64,000 nt of DNA from Leisingera sp. SS27 (GCF_028368855.1 NZ_JAQNCY010000007.1:62001-126000); one strand, 5' to 3'; shown: positions 43,801 through 51,608, numbered from the stretch's first letter. The notes: a model not told the origin generated them from the sequence alone. A program made the numbers and translations.

Positions 43801-45488
43801 GTGTTCTCCAGCACCCCGTCCGCCGCATTGCTGATCGTGCCGTGGCTGGTGCTGATGGTGCCCGCGTTGGTGATTTCCCCGTAGGCGCCATTGTCCAGCT
43901 GCGCCACCGACAGGCTCGCGCCATCCCCCACCGTGAGGGTGGCCGCCGCCCCCGCCGTGCCGCTGTTGGTCAGCACCGTGCCGCTGCCCTCCAGCTGGTC
44001 GCCCGCGCCGATGCTGAGGCTGCCGCCTGCGGTATTGGTGAAGCTGTCGCCGCTGCCGTCGCCCAGGGTCAGCGTGTCGCTGCCGCCGTCCTGGGTCGAG
44101 ATCGCGCCTGCGTTGGTCAACCCCTCGCCGCTGTTGTCGCTGTCGGCGTTCAGCACCCCGGAGCCGGTGAACGTGATGCTGCCGCTGGCGGTGTTGCTGA
44201 TCGCGCCGGCGTCTTCCACGCTGCCGCCATCGCCGACGATGATGCTGCCGCTGTTGGTCAGCGTGTTGCCGGTGCCTGTAAGCGATGCCCCCGCCCCCAG
44301 GGTCAGAGACGCCCCGCTTGCGTTGCTGATCGTCTCCGCTTCCAGCGACCCACCGTCCCCGACAGAAACTACGCCGCTGTTGCTGAATCTGCCGGTGCCG
44401 CCGGCGGAACTGGACACCGTCACCGCGGATCCGGCTTCCAGAACCAAGCCGCCGTTACCGGACGCATTGGTCAGCCCGCCGACAGTGGACCCGTCTGTGC
44501 TGTCAAACGTCAACAACGCATCCGGTGAGACCGATACGGACTGCGAGGCCAGGCCGCCGGTGACTGTCAGACTGCCAGACTGGACCTCCGTTGCACCGGT
44601 ATAGGAGTTTTCCGCCGCCAAACTGACGTCCCCCCCTGCGACGGTCAGCCCGCCAGTGCCGGAGATTTCGCCATCAACCGAGGAGGTTCCGGCGGTCAGC
44701 GTCAGGCTGCCGGGGCTGAGCGCCACCGTGCCTGACCCATTCAGGCGGGCAATGCTCTCATCACCGCCCAGTGAAACAGCGCCCTCGTTGCTAAGTTCAG
44801 TTCCTGGCGCCAGCGCGCCGCCATCGGTGGCGAGGCTTGCTCCGGACGCCACGCTCACTGTTTCCGATGCCAGACTGCCGGTCACAGTCAGGCTGCCGGA
44901 TTGCACCGTGGTGCTGCCGGTGTAGGTATTGCTGCCTGAAAGCGTAACATCCCCGTCGCCAACGGCGTCCACCGACAGGGCCCCGCTGCCGTCCTCAATG
45001 ACGCCCGAGAAACCCGCTTCGGCGCCGCTTGCCGCGTTAATGGAAAGGGCCGCGGTACTGGTGCTGGTGATGCCGGCCGCTGCGGAGAAATCCGCATCCA
45101 GTGTCAGCTCCGCACTGCCGTCCAGTTGCAGCACCATATCATCAGCCAGCACATCGCCGGCAAAACTGCCGCCGTAGGTCAGGCCGGCACCCGGTCCGTC
45201 CAGCACCAGGGTACCACCGGACAGCTGGGTCTCGGACTGGATGTCTACCGTGTTGGCCGTGTAGCTGGTGATGGAGCCGTCGCTGTTCCTGAGCAAGATG
45301 GCTTCCGGCCCGCTACCGCCGGAAATTTCAGCCGCCGCAGAGCTGGAATCGGGCACTGTGCCTGTGTCCCAGTTGCCGTCTTCCCCCCAATTTGCAGTTC
45401 CATTGCCATTGGTCCAAGACTGCGACGCAGCAGGGCAAGCCATCATCCCTGCATAGATTGCAGTGGTTCCAAGCAGTAGAATGCGCAT
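37833..45488 (-). CDS. Giant autotransporter (type V secretion), repeat-rich passenger
   Basis: 2551 residues. A signal peptide (about 1-23, ending PAASQ) is followed by an autotransporter-associated repeat region with N-x-Y-T-G motifs (SNTYTGSTTVQSG, ENSYTGATEVQSG), then about 1900 residues of short Gly/Ser/Thr/Asn repeats (TNSGTV-like, beta-helix) and a C-terminal 12-strand barrel of about 290 residues ending in RLQF with a terminal Phe. Predicted surface adhesin or self-associating protein. It sits between the two halves of the T6SS locus, upstream of tssK on the same strand. The passenger contains a near-identical internal duplication (see repeats). Cargo or ligand cannot be inferred; no protease or lipase motif seen. 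Confidence 0.9.
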   Translation of the reverse strand: MRILLLGTTAIYAGMMACPAASQSWTNGNGTANWGEDGNWDTGTVPDSSSAAAEISGGSGPEAILLRNSDGSITSYTANTVDIQSETQLSGGTLVLDGPGAGLTYGGSFAGDVLADDMVLQLDGSAELTLDADFSAAAGITSTSTAALSINAASGAEAGFSGVIEDGSGALSVDAVGDGDVTLSGSNTYTGSTTVQSGSLTVTGSLASETVSVASGASLATDGGALAPGTELSNEGAVSLGGDESIARLNGSGTVALSPGSLTLTAGTSSVDGEISGTGGLTVAGGDVSLAAENSYTGATEVQSGSLTVTGGLASQSVSVSPDALLTFDSTDGSTVGGLTNASGNGGLVLEAGSAVTVSSSAGGTGRFSNSGVVSVGDGGSLEAETISNASGASLTLGAGASLTGTGNTLTNSGSIIVGDGGSVEDAGAISNTASGSITFTGSGVLNADSDNSGEGLTNAGAISTQDGGSDTLTLGDGSGDSFTNTAGGSLSIGAGDQLEGSGTVLTNSGTAGAAATLTVGDGASLSVAQLDNGAYGEITNAGTISTSHGTISNAADGVLENTASGTISDNVETSGSFTNAGIVSGTTSVLAGTASSSGTLSGDVTVAAGAELTTSGIAGTVDNGGTVAVTGGSVAELTNSGTATVTGGTVADLENSATGDLTIASGGSVTALSNAGIASNAGTVGTLDQTGGSFTNTGTVSGAASISGGTVTNSGSMDGAVTVSGGTLVADGGGFGGDVTVESGNSATFEIAADTLVNGNVVNNGTIASSGSDTVTLSVAGGSSFTNTGTLDGSTADLQIDADEIVLSSSSVVTDGVTLTGNVTNHGDLSLNTDLTGDLRAESGSVAQISGNVNAGGHSVSVNGGSLQVANGVALENVGALSNSSVVSVGDGGSLEAETISNASGASLTLGAGASLTGTGNTLTNSGSITVGDGGSVEDAGAISNTASGSITFTGSGVLNADSDNSGEGLTNAGAISTQDGGSDTLTLGDGSGDSFTNTAGGSLSIGAGDQLEGSGTVLTNSGSAGAAATLTVGDGASLSVAQLDNGAYGEITNAGTISTSHGTISNAADGVLENTASGTISDNVETSGSFTNAGIVSGTTSVLAGTASSSGTLSGDVTVAAGAELTTSGIAGTVDNGGTVAVTGGSVAELTNSGNATVTGGTVADLENSATGDLTIASGGSVTSLSNAGIASNAGTVGTLDQTGGSFTNTGTVSGAASISGGTVTNSGSMDGAVTLSGGSLDSSGTLSGDVTVAAGADLTTSGSAGTVDNGGTVSVTGGSVAELTNSGSATVSGGAVADLENSATGDLTIASGGSVTALSNAGTASNAGTVGTLDQTGGSFTNSGTVSGAVDLSNSSMDNSGTLSGQVSVSGSAALTTSGTAEAVQNNGTVAVTGGTVAEIRNTGSSSLTVASGAAVTEVNNSGTSTVSNAGAIGTLIQSGGGITNSGTVDTLTQSGGSIGNSGTVAGTVIATGGTLDNSGTISGPLTSSGGTLTNTGVMSGNVLIGGAASLTTSGTAGQVQNSGVVDVTGGTVSNLTNTNTASVTGGTVADLENSAFGSLTVGSGGTVTALSTAGTVSNAGTVGTLDQTGGSFTNTGTVSGAASISGGSVTNSGSMDGAVTLSGGSLDSSGTLSGDVTVAAGADLTTSGSAGTVDNGGTVSVTGGSVSRLTNSGSTTVSGGTVTDLQNSSGGGLTVSSGGSVAALSNAGTASNAGTLGTLDQTDGSFTNSGTVSGTAAVSGGTVTNDGTIGDSVAISGGMLTNNSTINGGVSNAGTLVSTGMISGDLTNSGSATADLSGTLDGSLIVQDSAVVTVSGDLTGLESFSNSGSGTLAITGGTTTLDGGGTVANDGRAEIFGATLTGSGGTVFENSSNGSLTVGNSARLEMGLENAGTAEIAAGGNVTGDVVNSSGATLDLDGTVTGDVTNNGTATLAGDVTGSLNNSGTLTVDGTSEVTGTLSSSGRMIIEGSLSFGALAISGSSTAQATATNARMNVSGASLQVSGSGVLASGTLTNTSSLGLSDGATVHAAVVNSGTIIAEGTVTGAGQLTHQTGAVIDLADGAGDDVFRVSGDAVLNGTFEMDAVFADGVIQSDVVEVSGNLSGQATFNFSNTEDLTNRLTGSVDVLRYGSGALQGVTVNGLPNTGAAVYALVDNSSAGAYQLQGAANPAVGGLATGLALTQSLMGSVVNRPTSPFVTGLAVPGDDVCGLGTWSRATGGQATATGTSETALGSYSSELSADYYGFQIGADYSCFNGYFNGWDLSFGGIAGYNGGTTTQPVYYFDANTGLLNPNVRTSTNRSSFSQRYGSAYMAASRSLGDSGRVLFADVQIRADKTAFDLENTVNAAALDTVRTLSGDATLTAEDLSFGVQDQSYDSRGLTIGASAGLSIPLNEAKDLRLVPSLGFSFSNIETDTLYFDNGELEIEDIESRVGFAGLTLSKSKIGLTGTSALNYFATATVYHDFGSDVESQFFLYDPDTGERAGTALSSTSSNLGTYGELSLGLNYTKILQPGSALPGRQLDASFRADTRFSDRLDSWGVTAQIRLQF
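41779..42844 (-). repeat. Intragenic direct repeat, copy 2 (C-terminal side)
   Basis: About 1.07 kb nearly identical to 43321-44386 at a constant offset of 1542 bases, with no indel seen between the aligned ends. Encodes about residues 882-1236 of the autotransporter. Differences are scattered single substitutions, e.g. one Thr/Asn and one Ala/Ser change. Confidence 0.85.
43321..44386 (-). repeat. Intragenic direct repeat, copy 1 (N-terminal side)
   Basis: Partner of 41779-42844, encoding about residues 368-722 of the autotransporter. Both copies run from the VVSVGDGGSLEAETISNASG block to the TNSGSMDGAVT block. About 476 bases of unlike repeat sequence separate the copies. Confidence 0.85.
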
Positions 45489-46017
45489 GTTTGAATACCG
45501 TTTTAGGATAAAATTTCAATCAAAGGTGGCAAGCGGAAAGCTTCAGCAAATGCGCGCAAAATGCAATTTAAACATGAGAAGTCAACTGGACACGGCGGGG
45601 AGATTTACAAAATATTCACCCTTCCACACGCTGAAGCTGATCGATATGGTTGCCGCAGAATCTGCACAACCATCTGTGATAAAACATCTATTTTAAAGCC
45701 ATCTCAAAGAACAGATCTGCCAGAGAGGACGCGTCTTGACGAAAAGGGCTTGGCAGAGCGCAATCTAAAGGCGTTCATGAAATCCCAGAACCGGTCAGGA
45801 TCAACCCGAAAATCAACAGGAGAAAGCAGCGCCAACGGCGGCCCGCAAGGGTGACATCGGATCAGGATACGGCTGCCATTTTCCGCCTTCCCCGGCCACA
45901 GGCCGCCCGAAAGATGTGCGCTTCGGCGGCTGACGCCGCTGCCTCAGCCACGCCGCGGCATGTTCCTGCAGACGCAAGCGCCGCCGGAAGGCCGAAACAT
46001 TTGGATGACCAGACACA
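45489..46017. other. Divergent intergenic region between autotransporter and DUF6931 gene
   Basis: 529 bases with no credible gene. It is less GC-rich than the flanking DNA in its first 300 bases, as expected for a region holding two divergent promoters (autotransporter/tssK side and tagH/tssA side). I found no convincing operator or terminator. Short open frames on both strands lack ribosome binding sites. Confidence 0.5.
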
Positions 46018-46647
46018 ATGACCTTGAACAGCAATGAAACAACGCTCCCGGCAGAGCTGCCATTCAACGGCGGCGATGACGGGGAAAAGACGCAGCCGCC
46101 AATATCCGCACTGCGGTTCGACACTCCTTGCGCCCTATACCAAGGTATGCCTCAACTCAGCCGGCTGATCCAGAACCGGCCTCAGGAACATGAGGACGGG
46201 CTCACCTTTCTGATGCGGCTGCGGGCCTCAACCACACCTGAGGATGCGGTGACTTTCACGGCATTTGCCGCGCAGCCGAAAATGGCGGTTTGGTGGGGCT
46301 ATGAATGCATGCGGCTGGCGGCGGACCTCATCAGCGAGGACGACCGGCGCATGATGGAGCTGGTAGCAACCTGGACAACATACCCGGATGATGAGAACCG
46401 GTACCGGGCCGCCAGAATGGCGCTGTACGCTCCGGTGCGCAGCCCCGCGGTGTTCCTGGGGCTTGCGGTTGCCTGGTCCGGCGGCGCCATTGCCCCGAAC
46501 GATCCCGCTACGGTTCCGGAACACCGCGCGCCGCGGGCAGTGAATTCCGCGGTGCTGTCCTGCCTGAGCAAGGCCGCCCTGTCGGACCGGCCAGTGCGGC
46601 TGGCACGTTTCATCGATTTGGCCGCGCCTCTGTTCCGCACCTACTAA
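46018..46647 (+). CDS. DUF6931-like T6SS-linked protein
   Basis: 209 residues. The central part (FLMRLRASTTPEDAVTFTAF, AVWWGYECMRLAADLISEDD, FLGLAVAWSGGAIAPNDP) matches my memory of the DUF6931 family, a family of unknown function found near FHA genes of T6SS loci. No signal peptide or membrane segment; soluble alpha-helical protein expected. First gene of the plus-strand T6SS operon, 48 bases before tagH. No strong ribosome binding site. Confidence 0.75.
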   Translation: MTLNSNETTLPAELPFNGGDDGEKTQPPISALRFDTPCALYQGMPQLSRLIQNRPQEHEDGLTFLMRLRASTTPEDAVTFTAFAAQPKMAVWWGYECMRLAADLISEDDRRMMELVATWTTYPDDENRYRAARMALYAPVRSPAVFLGLAVAWSGGAIAPNDPATVPEHRAPRAVNSAVLSCLSKAALSDRPVRLARFIDLAAPLFRTY

Positions 46648-46695
46648 ACCCGCCGGAAGCCCGGCAAGCGCTCCCGAAATCAACCGACCCGAACC

Positions 46696-47949
46696 ATGGC
46701 CATGATGCTGACATTGAGACTGGAAAACTTCGACCTGCTGGAAAATGGCGGTCCGGTCCGGATCACCCTGGACGGCCATGGCGCCAGTGCCGGCCGCAAC
46801 AGGTCGATGGATTGGGTGCTGCCCGACGCAACCCGGCATGTCTCCGGCCATCATTTTGACATCAGTTACCGCGATGGCGGCTATTGGCTGACGGACGTGT
46901 CGACCAACGGCACATTTCTTCAAGGCCAGCCTCACCGCCTGCAAGGCCCTGTGCAATTGCGCGGCGGCGAGCGGCTGATCGCCGGCCATTATGTCATTGC
47001 CGTGGAAGCCGGCGCCACATCCGCCGCTGCGCAGCCGCAGGCAGGCGAAGAGGCCGACCCCTGGGATTTGGGGGTACTGGCAGGCGCCCCGGTGAATCCG
47101 CTGCCGCACCGGACAGCCGGCTCCAGAGCCTTTGACGATGCAGCGCAACAGTTCCTGCAGTTTGCGCCGCCGGCGCCCGGCCCGGCTCATGCGCCGCAGG
47201 CCGCCGGGCAGCCGGCAGCCGTTCCGGACGGCTATTCTCCGGTCGCGCCGGTCCCCATGCCATCCCCGGGGGCGCCGGCGCCCGCACCGCCGCTTGCCGC
47301 GCCCGCACCGCTGCCACAGCCCGTTCCCACGGGCGCCCCCGCCGCCGCGCCCGCCGCGGCACCCGGCCCGGACATTCTGCGCGCCTTTTGCGAGGGGGCC
47401 GGACTGGATCCCGGCCTCGCGCAGAACGCCGGCCCGGAACACCTGGCCCGCTCATTGGGGCAGGCGCTGCGCGGTTCAGCCGAAGAAATCATGCGGATGC
47501 TTCAGGACCGGGCCAGCGTCAAACAGTTCACCAAGGGCGGCGAGCGCACCATGCGCAATGCCCACGGCAACAATCCCCTGAAGTTTCTTCCGGATACAAA
47601 CGAGGCGCTGGATGCAATGTTCCTGAACCCGCGCGAAGGCTTCATGGAAGGCCCGGAGAGCTTTGCGGCTGCCCTTGCGGATCTCCGCAGCCACCAGCAG
47701 GCTGTGTTTGCAGCCCTGCAGCCAGCGCTTGCTGCCGTTTTGCAGGGCCTCTCGCCAGAAGAGATCGAAGCTGCCGCCGGCGGCTCCCATCTGCTGGGCG
47801 GCAGCCGCCGCGGCAAGCTGTGGGAGAGCTATGTGGACCGCTGGGACGAGAAGGCCGCGGAGGCCGAACACGGGATGCTGGACGTCTTTCTGAAAGCCTT
47901 TGCGCAGGCCTATCACGATGCTGTCCAGCAAAATGGGAAATTCGACTGA
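46696..47949 (+). CDS. tagH: T6SS FHA-domain protein TagH (Fha)
   Basis: 417 residues. N-terminal FHA domain (about 1-105) with the phosphothreonine-binding residues in SAGRNRSMDWVLPD, HVSGHHFD and STNGTFL; an Ala/Pro-rich linker (about 110-225); and the C-terminal TagH domain (about 230-417, ending KAFAQAYHDAVQQNGKFD). FHA binds phosphorylated T6SS partners made by PpkA, here most likely TssL. The kinase and phosphatase are in the divergent operon. Confidence 0.92.
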   Translation: MAMMLTLRLENFDLLENGGPVRITLDGHGASAGRNRSMDWVLPDATRHVSGHHFDISYRDGGYWLTDVSTNGTFLQGQPHRLQGPVQLRGGERLIAGHYVIAVEAGATSAAAQPQAGEEADPWDLGVLAGAPVNPLPHRTAGSRAFDDAAQQFLQFAPPAPGPAHAPQAAGQPAAVPDGYSPVAPVPMPSPGAPAPAPPLAAPAPLPQPVPTGAPAAAPAAAPGPDILRAFCEGAGLDPGLAQNAGPEHLARSLGQALRGSAEEIMRMLQDRASVKQFTKGGERTMRNAHGNNPLKFLPDTNEALDAMFLNPREGFMEGPESFAAALADLRSHQQAVFAALQPALAAVLQGLSPEEIEAAAGGSHLLGGSRRGKLWESYVDRWDEKAAEAEHGMLDVFLKAFAQAYHDAVQQNGKFD

Positions 47950-48043
47950 ACTGTCACCCTTGACGACATGTTAAAGTTGATTAAGTTCAGCGCAGATTTG
48001 AACAAGAAAATAACTTCAGGTTGATTTTGGACAGGATTGATTG

Positions 48044-49396
48044 ATGCACAGCAGCGCAATTGCCGCGCCCCTGTCCGATAGCGCCCCCTGCGGGCCGGAC
48101 CTGAACGCCAGCTTTGACCCGGAGTACGAGGAATACTATTTCGGCGCGGTCGGGCGCCTGCCCGGCTTCTACATGCAGCCCGGTGTCGAGCGCCCGGACG
48201 GCAGCCGTTCCCCGGACCGGATTTTCGACCCCAAGGATGTTGACCACCGCGCGGAGAAGCGGGCGCTGGACGCGCTTTTGGCGCGAAGCCGGGATCTGCG
48301 GCTGCTGGTGCTGCAAGCGCAATGGGATGCGCTGGCCGGGCGCCGCAGCGCGCTGGCCGGCACGATCGAAACCATCGCCACCCTGCTGGAGCAGTACCCT
48401 GCGGAGGCGCATCCGGCACTGGATGACGGCGGCTCGGAACGCCGGGATGCGATCAATGATCTGAACCAGCCCGTGACAATGGTGCAGCCGCTGATGTTCA
48501 TGGGGCTGGCAGGCACCACCGAAGTCACCCTGCGCAAAATCCGCGCCTCCAGCGGCAGCGCCGCACCGCTGCAGCATGAAATCGATCTGGAGCTCAAACC
48601 GCTTCTGGACACCCTGGCCGCGCCCGCCAATGCCAGCAAGGTCAGCGCCTGCCACCAGGATTTCACTCGCCTTTCCAACGCGCTGACCCGGATTGAATTT
48701 TCCTGCAAAAACAATGAAGAAAGGCCGTTCACTCCCAGCTTCGACCAGTTGCGCGCGGTGATCTCCGAGATTCTGCAAACACTCGCCGAGGCCCGCCCGG
48801 AACTGAAGGCCGCGGAGGCTGACCCCCCTCCGCCAACAGAGACCGCAGCGGAAGAGCCGGCCAAGCCCGCCCTGCAGCCGCCGCCCGTGCTGGCGGCACC
48901 TGAGCAAGCGCCGCCGCCAAGCGCAATCGTCAGCCATCTCCACGCAAGGCGCACACTTGAGGCCTGTGAACTCTACTACCGCAAGGCCGAGCCCTCTTCC
49001 GCAGCCTTGCTGCTGGTCACTCAAGCGCGCCTGCTGATCGGCAAGCCGCTGGTGGAGGCGCTGCGTGCTTTGCTGCCGGCCCAGGCCGACACCGCCGTTG
49101 TGGATTTCGGTGCGCCGAGCGGGTTTCTGCTGGGTGCCGGACGGCTCGAGGAGCTGAGCAACGCTCTGCCCGAAGGCGCCGGCACGGTGCCGGAGCTGCC
49201 CCAGGACCCCGGTCCGGAAACCAGAATCTCAACCGCGGCCCAGGCGGCCCAGGCAATCCGATCTGTCGAGGAGTTTTTCCGCCGCAAGGAACGGTCCAGC
49301 CCGGTGCCGGTCCTGCTGCAGCGGGCGCAAAGTTACTTGGACAAGGACTTTCAATCACTGATTGAAGAACTTATACCGCAAGCAAAAACATCTTGA
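48044..49396 (+). CDS. tssA: T6SS protein TssA (ImpA family)
   Basis: 450 residues with the ImpA N-terminal domain (APCGPDLNASFDPEYEEYYF ... about residues 10-110), a variable middle with a Pro-rich segment (about 255-290) and a C-terminal part ending in FFRRKERSSPVPVLLQRAQ, the usual short TssA C-terminal motif. Coordinates sheath-tube polymerisation. ATG 48044 preferred over the in-frame TTG just before it. Confidence 0.9.
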   Translation: MHSSAIAAPLSDSAPCGPDLNASFDPEYEEYYFGAVGRLPGFYMQPGVERPDGSRSPDRIFDPKDVDHRAEKRALDALLARSRDLRLLVLQAQWDALAGRRSALAGTIETIATLLEQYPAEAHPALDDGGSERRDAINDLNQPVTMVQPLMFMGLAGTTEVTLRKIRASSGSAAPLQHEIDLELKPLLDTLAAPANASKVSACHQDFTRLSNALTRIEFSCKNNEERPFTPSFDQLRAVISEILQTLAEARPELKAAEADPPPPTETAAEEPAKPALQPPPVLAAPEQAPPPSAIVSHLHARRTLEACELYYRKAEPSSAALLLVTQARLLIGKPLVEALRALLPAQADTAVVDFGAPSGFLLGAGRLEELSNALPEGAGTVPELPQDPGPETRISTAAQAAQAIRSVEEFFRRKERSSPVPVLLQRAQSYLDKDFQSLIEELIPQAKTS

Positions 49397-49420
49397 AGTA
49401 GTAAAATAGACATTTGATCC

Positions 49421-49484
49421 GATCGAAGGCCCCGCCCCGTTATTGGCATTCCAGCGTCAGCTGAAAGCGCGGGCCCCTTCGATC
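49421..49484. other. Long stem-loop between tssA and tssB
   Basis: GATCGAAGG (49421-49429) pairs with CCTTCGATC (49476-49484); after a small internal loop CCCGC pairs with GCGGG, closing a loop of about 30 bases. No T-run follows. It lies 24 bases before the tssB ATG and could attenuate, process or stabilise mRNA ahead of the highly expressed sheath genes. Confidence 0.5.
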
Positions 49485-49507
49485 AGCACGTAACGGGAGT
49501 AGCACTC

Positions 49508-50029
49508 ATGGCCTCAGATTCAGGCTCCAGCTTTATCAAACGCAACCGCCCTCCGCGCGTCCAGATCCAGTACGAAGACCCGTTCGACAGCGAGCAGATG
49601 ATTGAACTGCCCTTTGTCATGGGGGTGATGTCGGATCTGTCGGGCAACAATCCGGGGGTCGAGAAGGACGCGGTCGAGGAGCGCGCCTTTGCCGATGTGA
49701 CCAAGGACACCATGGATGACTACATGGCGTCGATCCAGCCCGGCATGACCTTCATGGCGGAAAACCGGCTGGGCGGCGGCGGCAACGACAAGATCGGCAT
49801 CGAGCTCAAGTTCGAAAACATGGGTGACCTGGAACCGGCGGCCATCGCCCGCCAGGTGCCTGCGTTGAAAAAGTTGCTGGAGGCCCGCGAACAGCTGGCA
49901 AACCTGCAGCGCTACATGGCCTCCAAGCCCAAGGCGCAGGACCACCTCAGGAAGCTGCTCGAGGATCCTGAGCTGATGGCAGCGCTGGCGGAACGCGCAG
50001 CACAAGACGAAACCGGCGAAGACGCCTGA
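49508..50029 (+). CDS. tssB: T6SS contractile sheath small subunit TssB
   Basis: 173 residues, VipA/ImpB family (SFIKRNRPPRVQIQYE near the N-terminus, then ELPFVMGVMSDLSG). Co-assembles with TssC into the contractile sheath that ClpV recycles. tssC follows after 36 bases. Confidence 0.96.
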   Translation: MASDSGSSFIKRNRPPRVQIQYEDPFDSEQMIELPFVMGVMSDLSGNNPGVEKDAVEERAFADVTKDTMDDYMASIQPGMTFMAENRLGGGGNDKIGIELKFENMGDLEPAAIARQVPALKKLLEAREQLANLQRYMASKPKAQDHLRKLLEDPELMAALAERAAQDETGEDA

Positions 50030-50065
50030 ACGCCGCTTGGGCGATAGACGGGAACGGTGATTACC

Positions 50066-51559
50066 ATGGATAACGAAGCACAGGTACTGGCAGGCGAGGC
50101 CCCTGCGGAACTGGATGAGCTGTCGGAGTTTTCCGACATCCTGAAACAGACCATCAAGCCGCGCAGCGACATCGCCGCCCGCGAGGTCGACAACGCGGTG
50201 GTCGCACTGGTGCGCGAAGCGCTGGACGATCAGTCGGTTGTCGCCGATGACGTGATCGACACGGTTGACGCGATGCTGGCCAAGCTGGACAAGAAACTGT
50301 CCGACCAGATGAACGCGATCCTCCACAACGAGGAATTCCAGCAGTTTGAATCCAGCTGGCGCGGCCTTGCCTACACGCTGAACAACGCCGAAACCGACGC
50401 CTCGCTGCGGGTGAAGGTGCTGAACGTCTCCAAGAAAGAGCTGCAGGCGATGATGCGCCGCTTCCCCGGTGCCAAATGGGACAAGTCCCCGCTGTTCAAC
50501 ATCGTCTACGAACAGAACCTCGGCACCCTCGGCGGCAAACCCTTCGGTTGCCTGATCGGCGACTACCACTTCGACCACTCCTCGGCCGACGTGAACCTGC
50601 TGAACTCGATCGGCAAGATCTCCGAAGCCTCGCTCGCGCCCTTCATCTCCGGCGCCTCCCCCAACCTGCTGGGGCTGGACGAATGGAATGAAATCGCAGC
50701 GCCGCCGGATCTGTCGGAAATCTTCGAGACCCCGGAATACGCCCAGTGGAACAGCCTGCGCGACAGCGAGAACTCGCGCTTTGTCGCCCTGACCCTGCCC
50801 CGCGTGCTGTCGCGCGAGCCTTACAGCCAGAACTCAAACTCGGTGGTTGAGGAATTCAATTTCGAAGAGGAAACCGACGGCCACGCAGGCAACCAGTACG
50901 CCTGGATGAACTCCGCCCATGCGATGGCGGCAAACATCAACCGCGCCTTCAAGGAGCACGGCTGGACCGTCCGCATCCGCGGCGTCACCTCCGGCGGCGA
51001 AGTGGCCAACCTGCCGACCCATGTGTTCGACACCGGCGACGGCGCCAAGGATCTGAAGTGCCCGACCGAAGTGTCGATCACCGACCGCCGCGAAGGCGAG
51101 CTGAGCAAAGCAGGCCTGATCGGGCTGATCCACCGCCAGCACACCGACAAGGCCGTGTTCATCGGTGCCCAGAGCCTGTACCGGCCGAAAACCTATGTGG
51201 ATGACCAGGCCACCGCCTCCGACAACATGTCGTCGCGCATCCCCTATATCTTCGCGGTTTCACGCTTCAGCCATTACCTCAAGGCGATGGTGCGCGACAA
51301 AATCGGCCAGAGCCCCGATGTCTCCCAGCTGCAGCGCGACCTGCAGGCCTGGGTGAACAAATACGTGGCCGGCAACCCCGAAAGCGCCAGCGAAATGGAA
51401 AAGGCCAAGAAGCCGTTGGCTGGCGCCAAAGTTGAAGTTGTCGAGGACGAGCTGAACCCGGGCTACTACCAGGGCAAGTTCTTCCTCAAACCCCATTTCC
51501 AGCTGGAAGGCATGGATATCGGCATGAGCCTGGTCTCCAAACTGCCCTCCGGGAAGTAA
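50066..51559 (+). CDS. tssC: T6SS contractile sheath large subunit TssC
   Basis: 497 residues, VipB/ImpC family: FQQFESSWRGLAYTLNNAE and the PRVLSREPY segment are typical, and the C-terminal GMDIGMSLVSKLP closes the family domain. ATG 50066 chosen; the in-frame GTG 50057 has a poorly spaced ribosome site. A 7-bp weak hairpin (51562-51582) follows the stop, before hcp. Confidence 0.96.
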   Translation: MDNEAQVLAGEAPAELDELSEFSDILKQTIKPRSDIAAREVDNAVVALVREALDDQSVVADDVIDTVDAMLAKLDKKLSDQMNAILHNEEFQQFESSWRGLAYTLNNAETDASLRVKVLNVSKKELQAMMRRFPGAKWDKSPLFNIVYEQNLGTLGGKPFGCLIGDYHFDHSSADVNLLNSIGKISEASLAPFISGASPNLLGLDEWNEIAAPPDLSEIFETPEYAQWNSLRDSENSRFVALTLPRVLSREPYSQNSNSVVEEFNFEEETDGHAGNQYAWMNSAHAMAANINRAFKEHGWTVRIRGVTSGGEVANLPTHVFDTGDGAKDLKCPTEVSITDRREGELSKAGLIGLIHRQHTDKAVFIGAQSLYRPKTYVDDQATASDNMSSRIPYIFAVSRFSHYLKAMVRDKIGQSPDVSQLQRDLQAWVNKYVAGNPESASEMEKAKKPLAGAKVEVVEDELNPGYYQGKFFLKPHFQLEGMDIGMSLVSKLPSGK

Positions 51560-51608
51560 TTCGTTTCCGCTATTTGGAAGCGATGTTTAACGCCTCAAGG
51601 AGTTATTC

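Noticed and set aside
42349-43884. 511-codon plus-strand frame with repeated Ser/Pro/Val sequence, and a 330-codon one at 41350-42342
   Set aside because: Both arise from the complement of the repetitive autotransporter passenger; they have no ribosome site and end with identical residues because of the internal duplication.
40000-44400. Repeat array as a CRISPR
   Set aside because: The repeats are in frame, of uneven length, lack unique spacers of constant size and lie inside a coding sequence with an autotransporter barrel.
45561-45854. 97-codon plus-strand frame in the autotransporter/DUF6931 gap
   Set aside because: No ribosome binding site, no similarity recognised and charged low-information sequence; left as non-coding.
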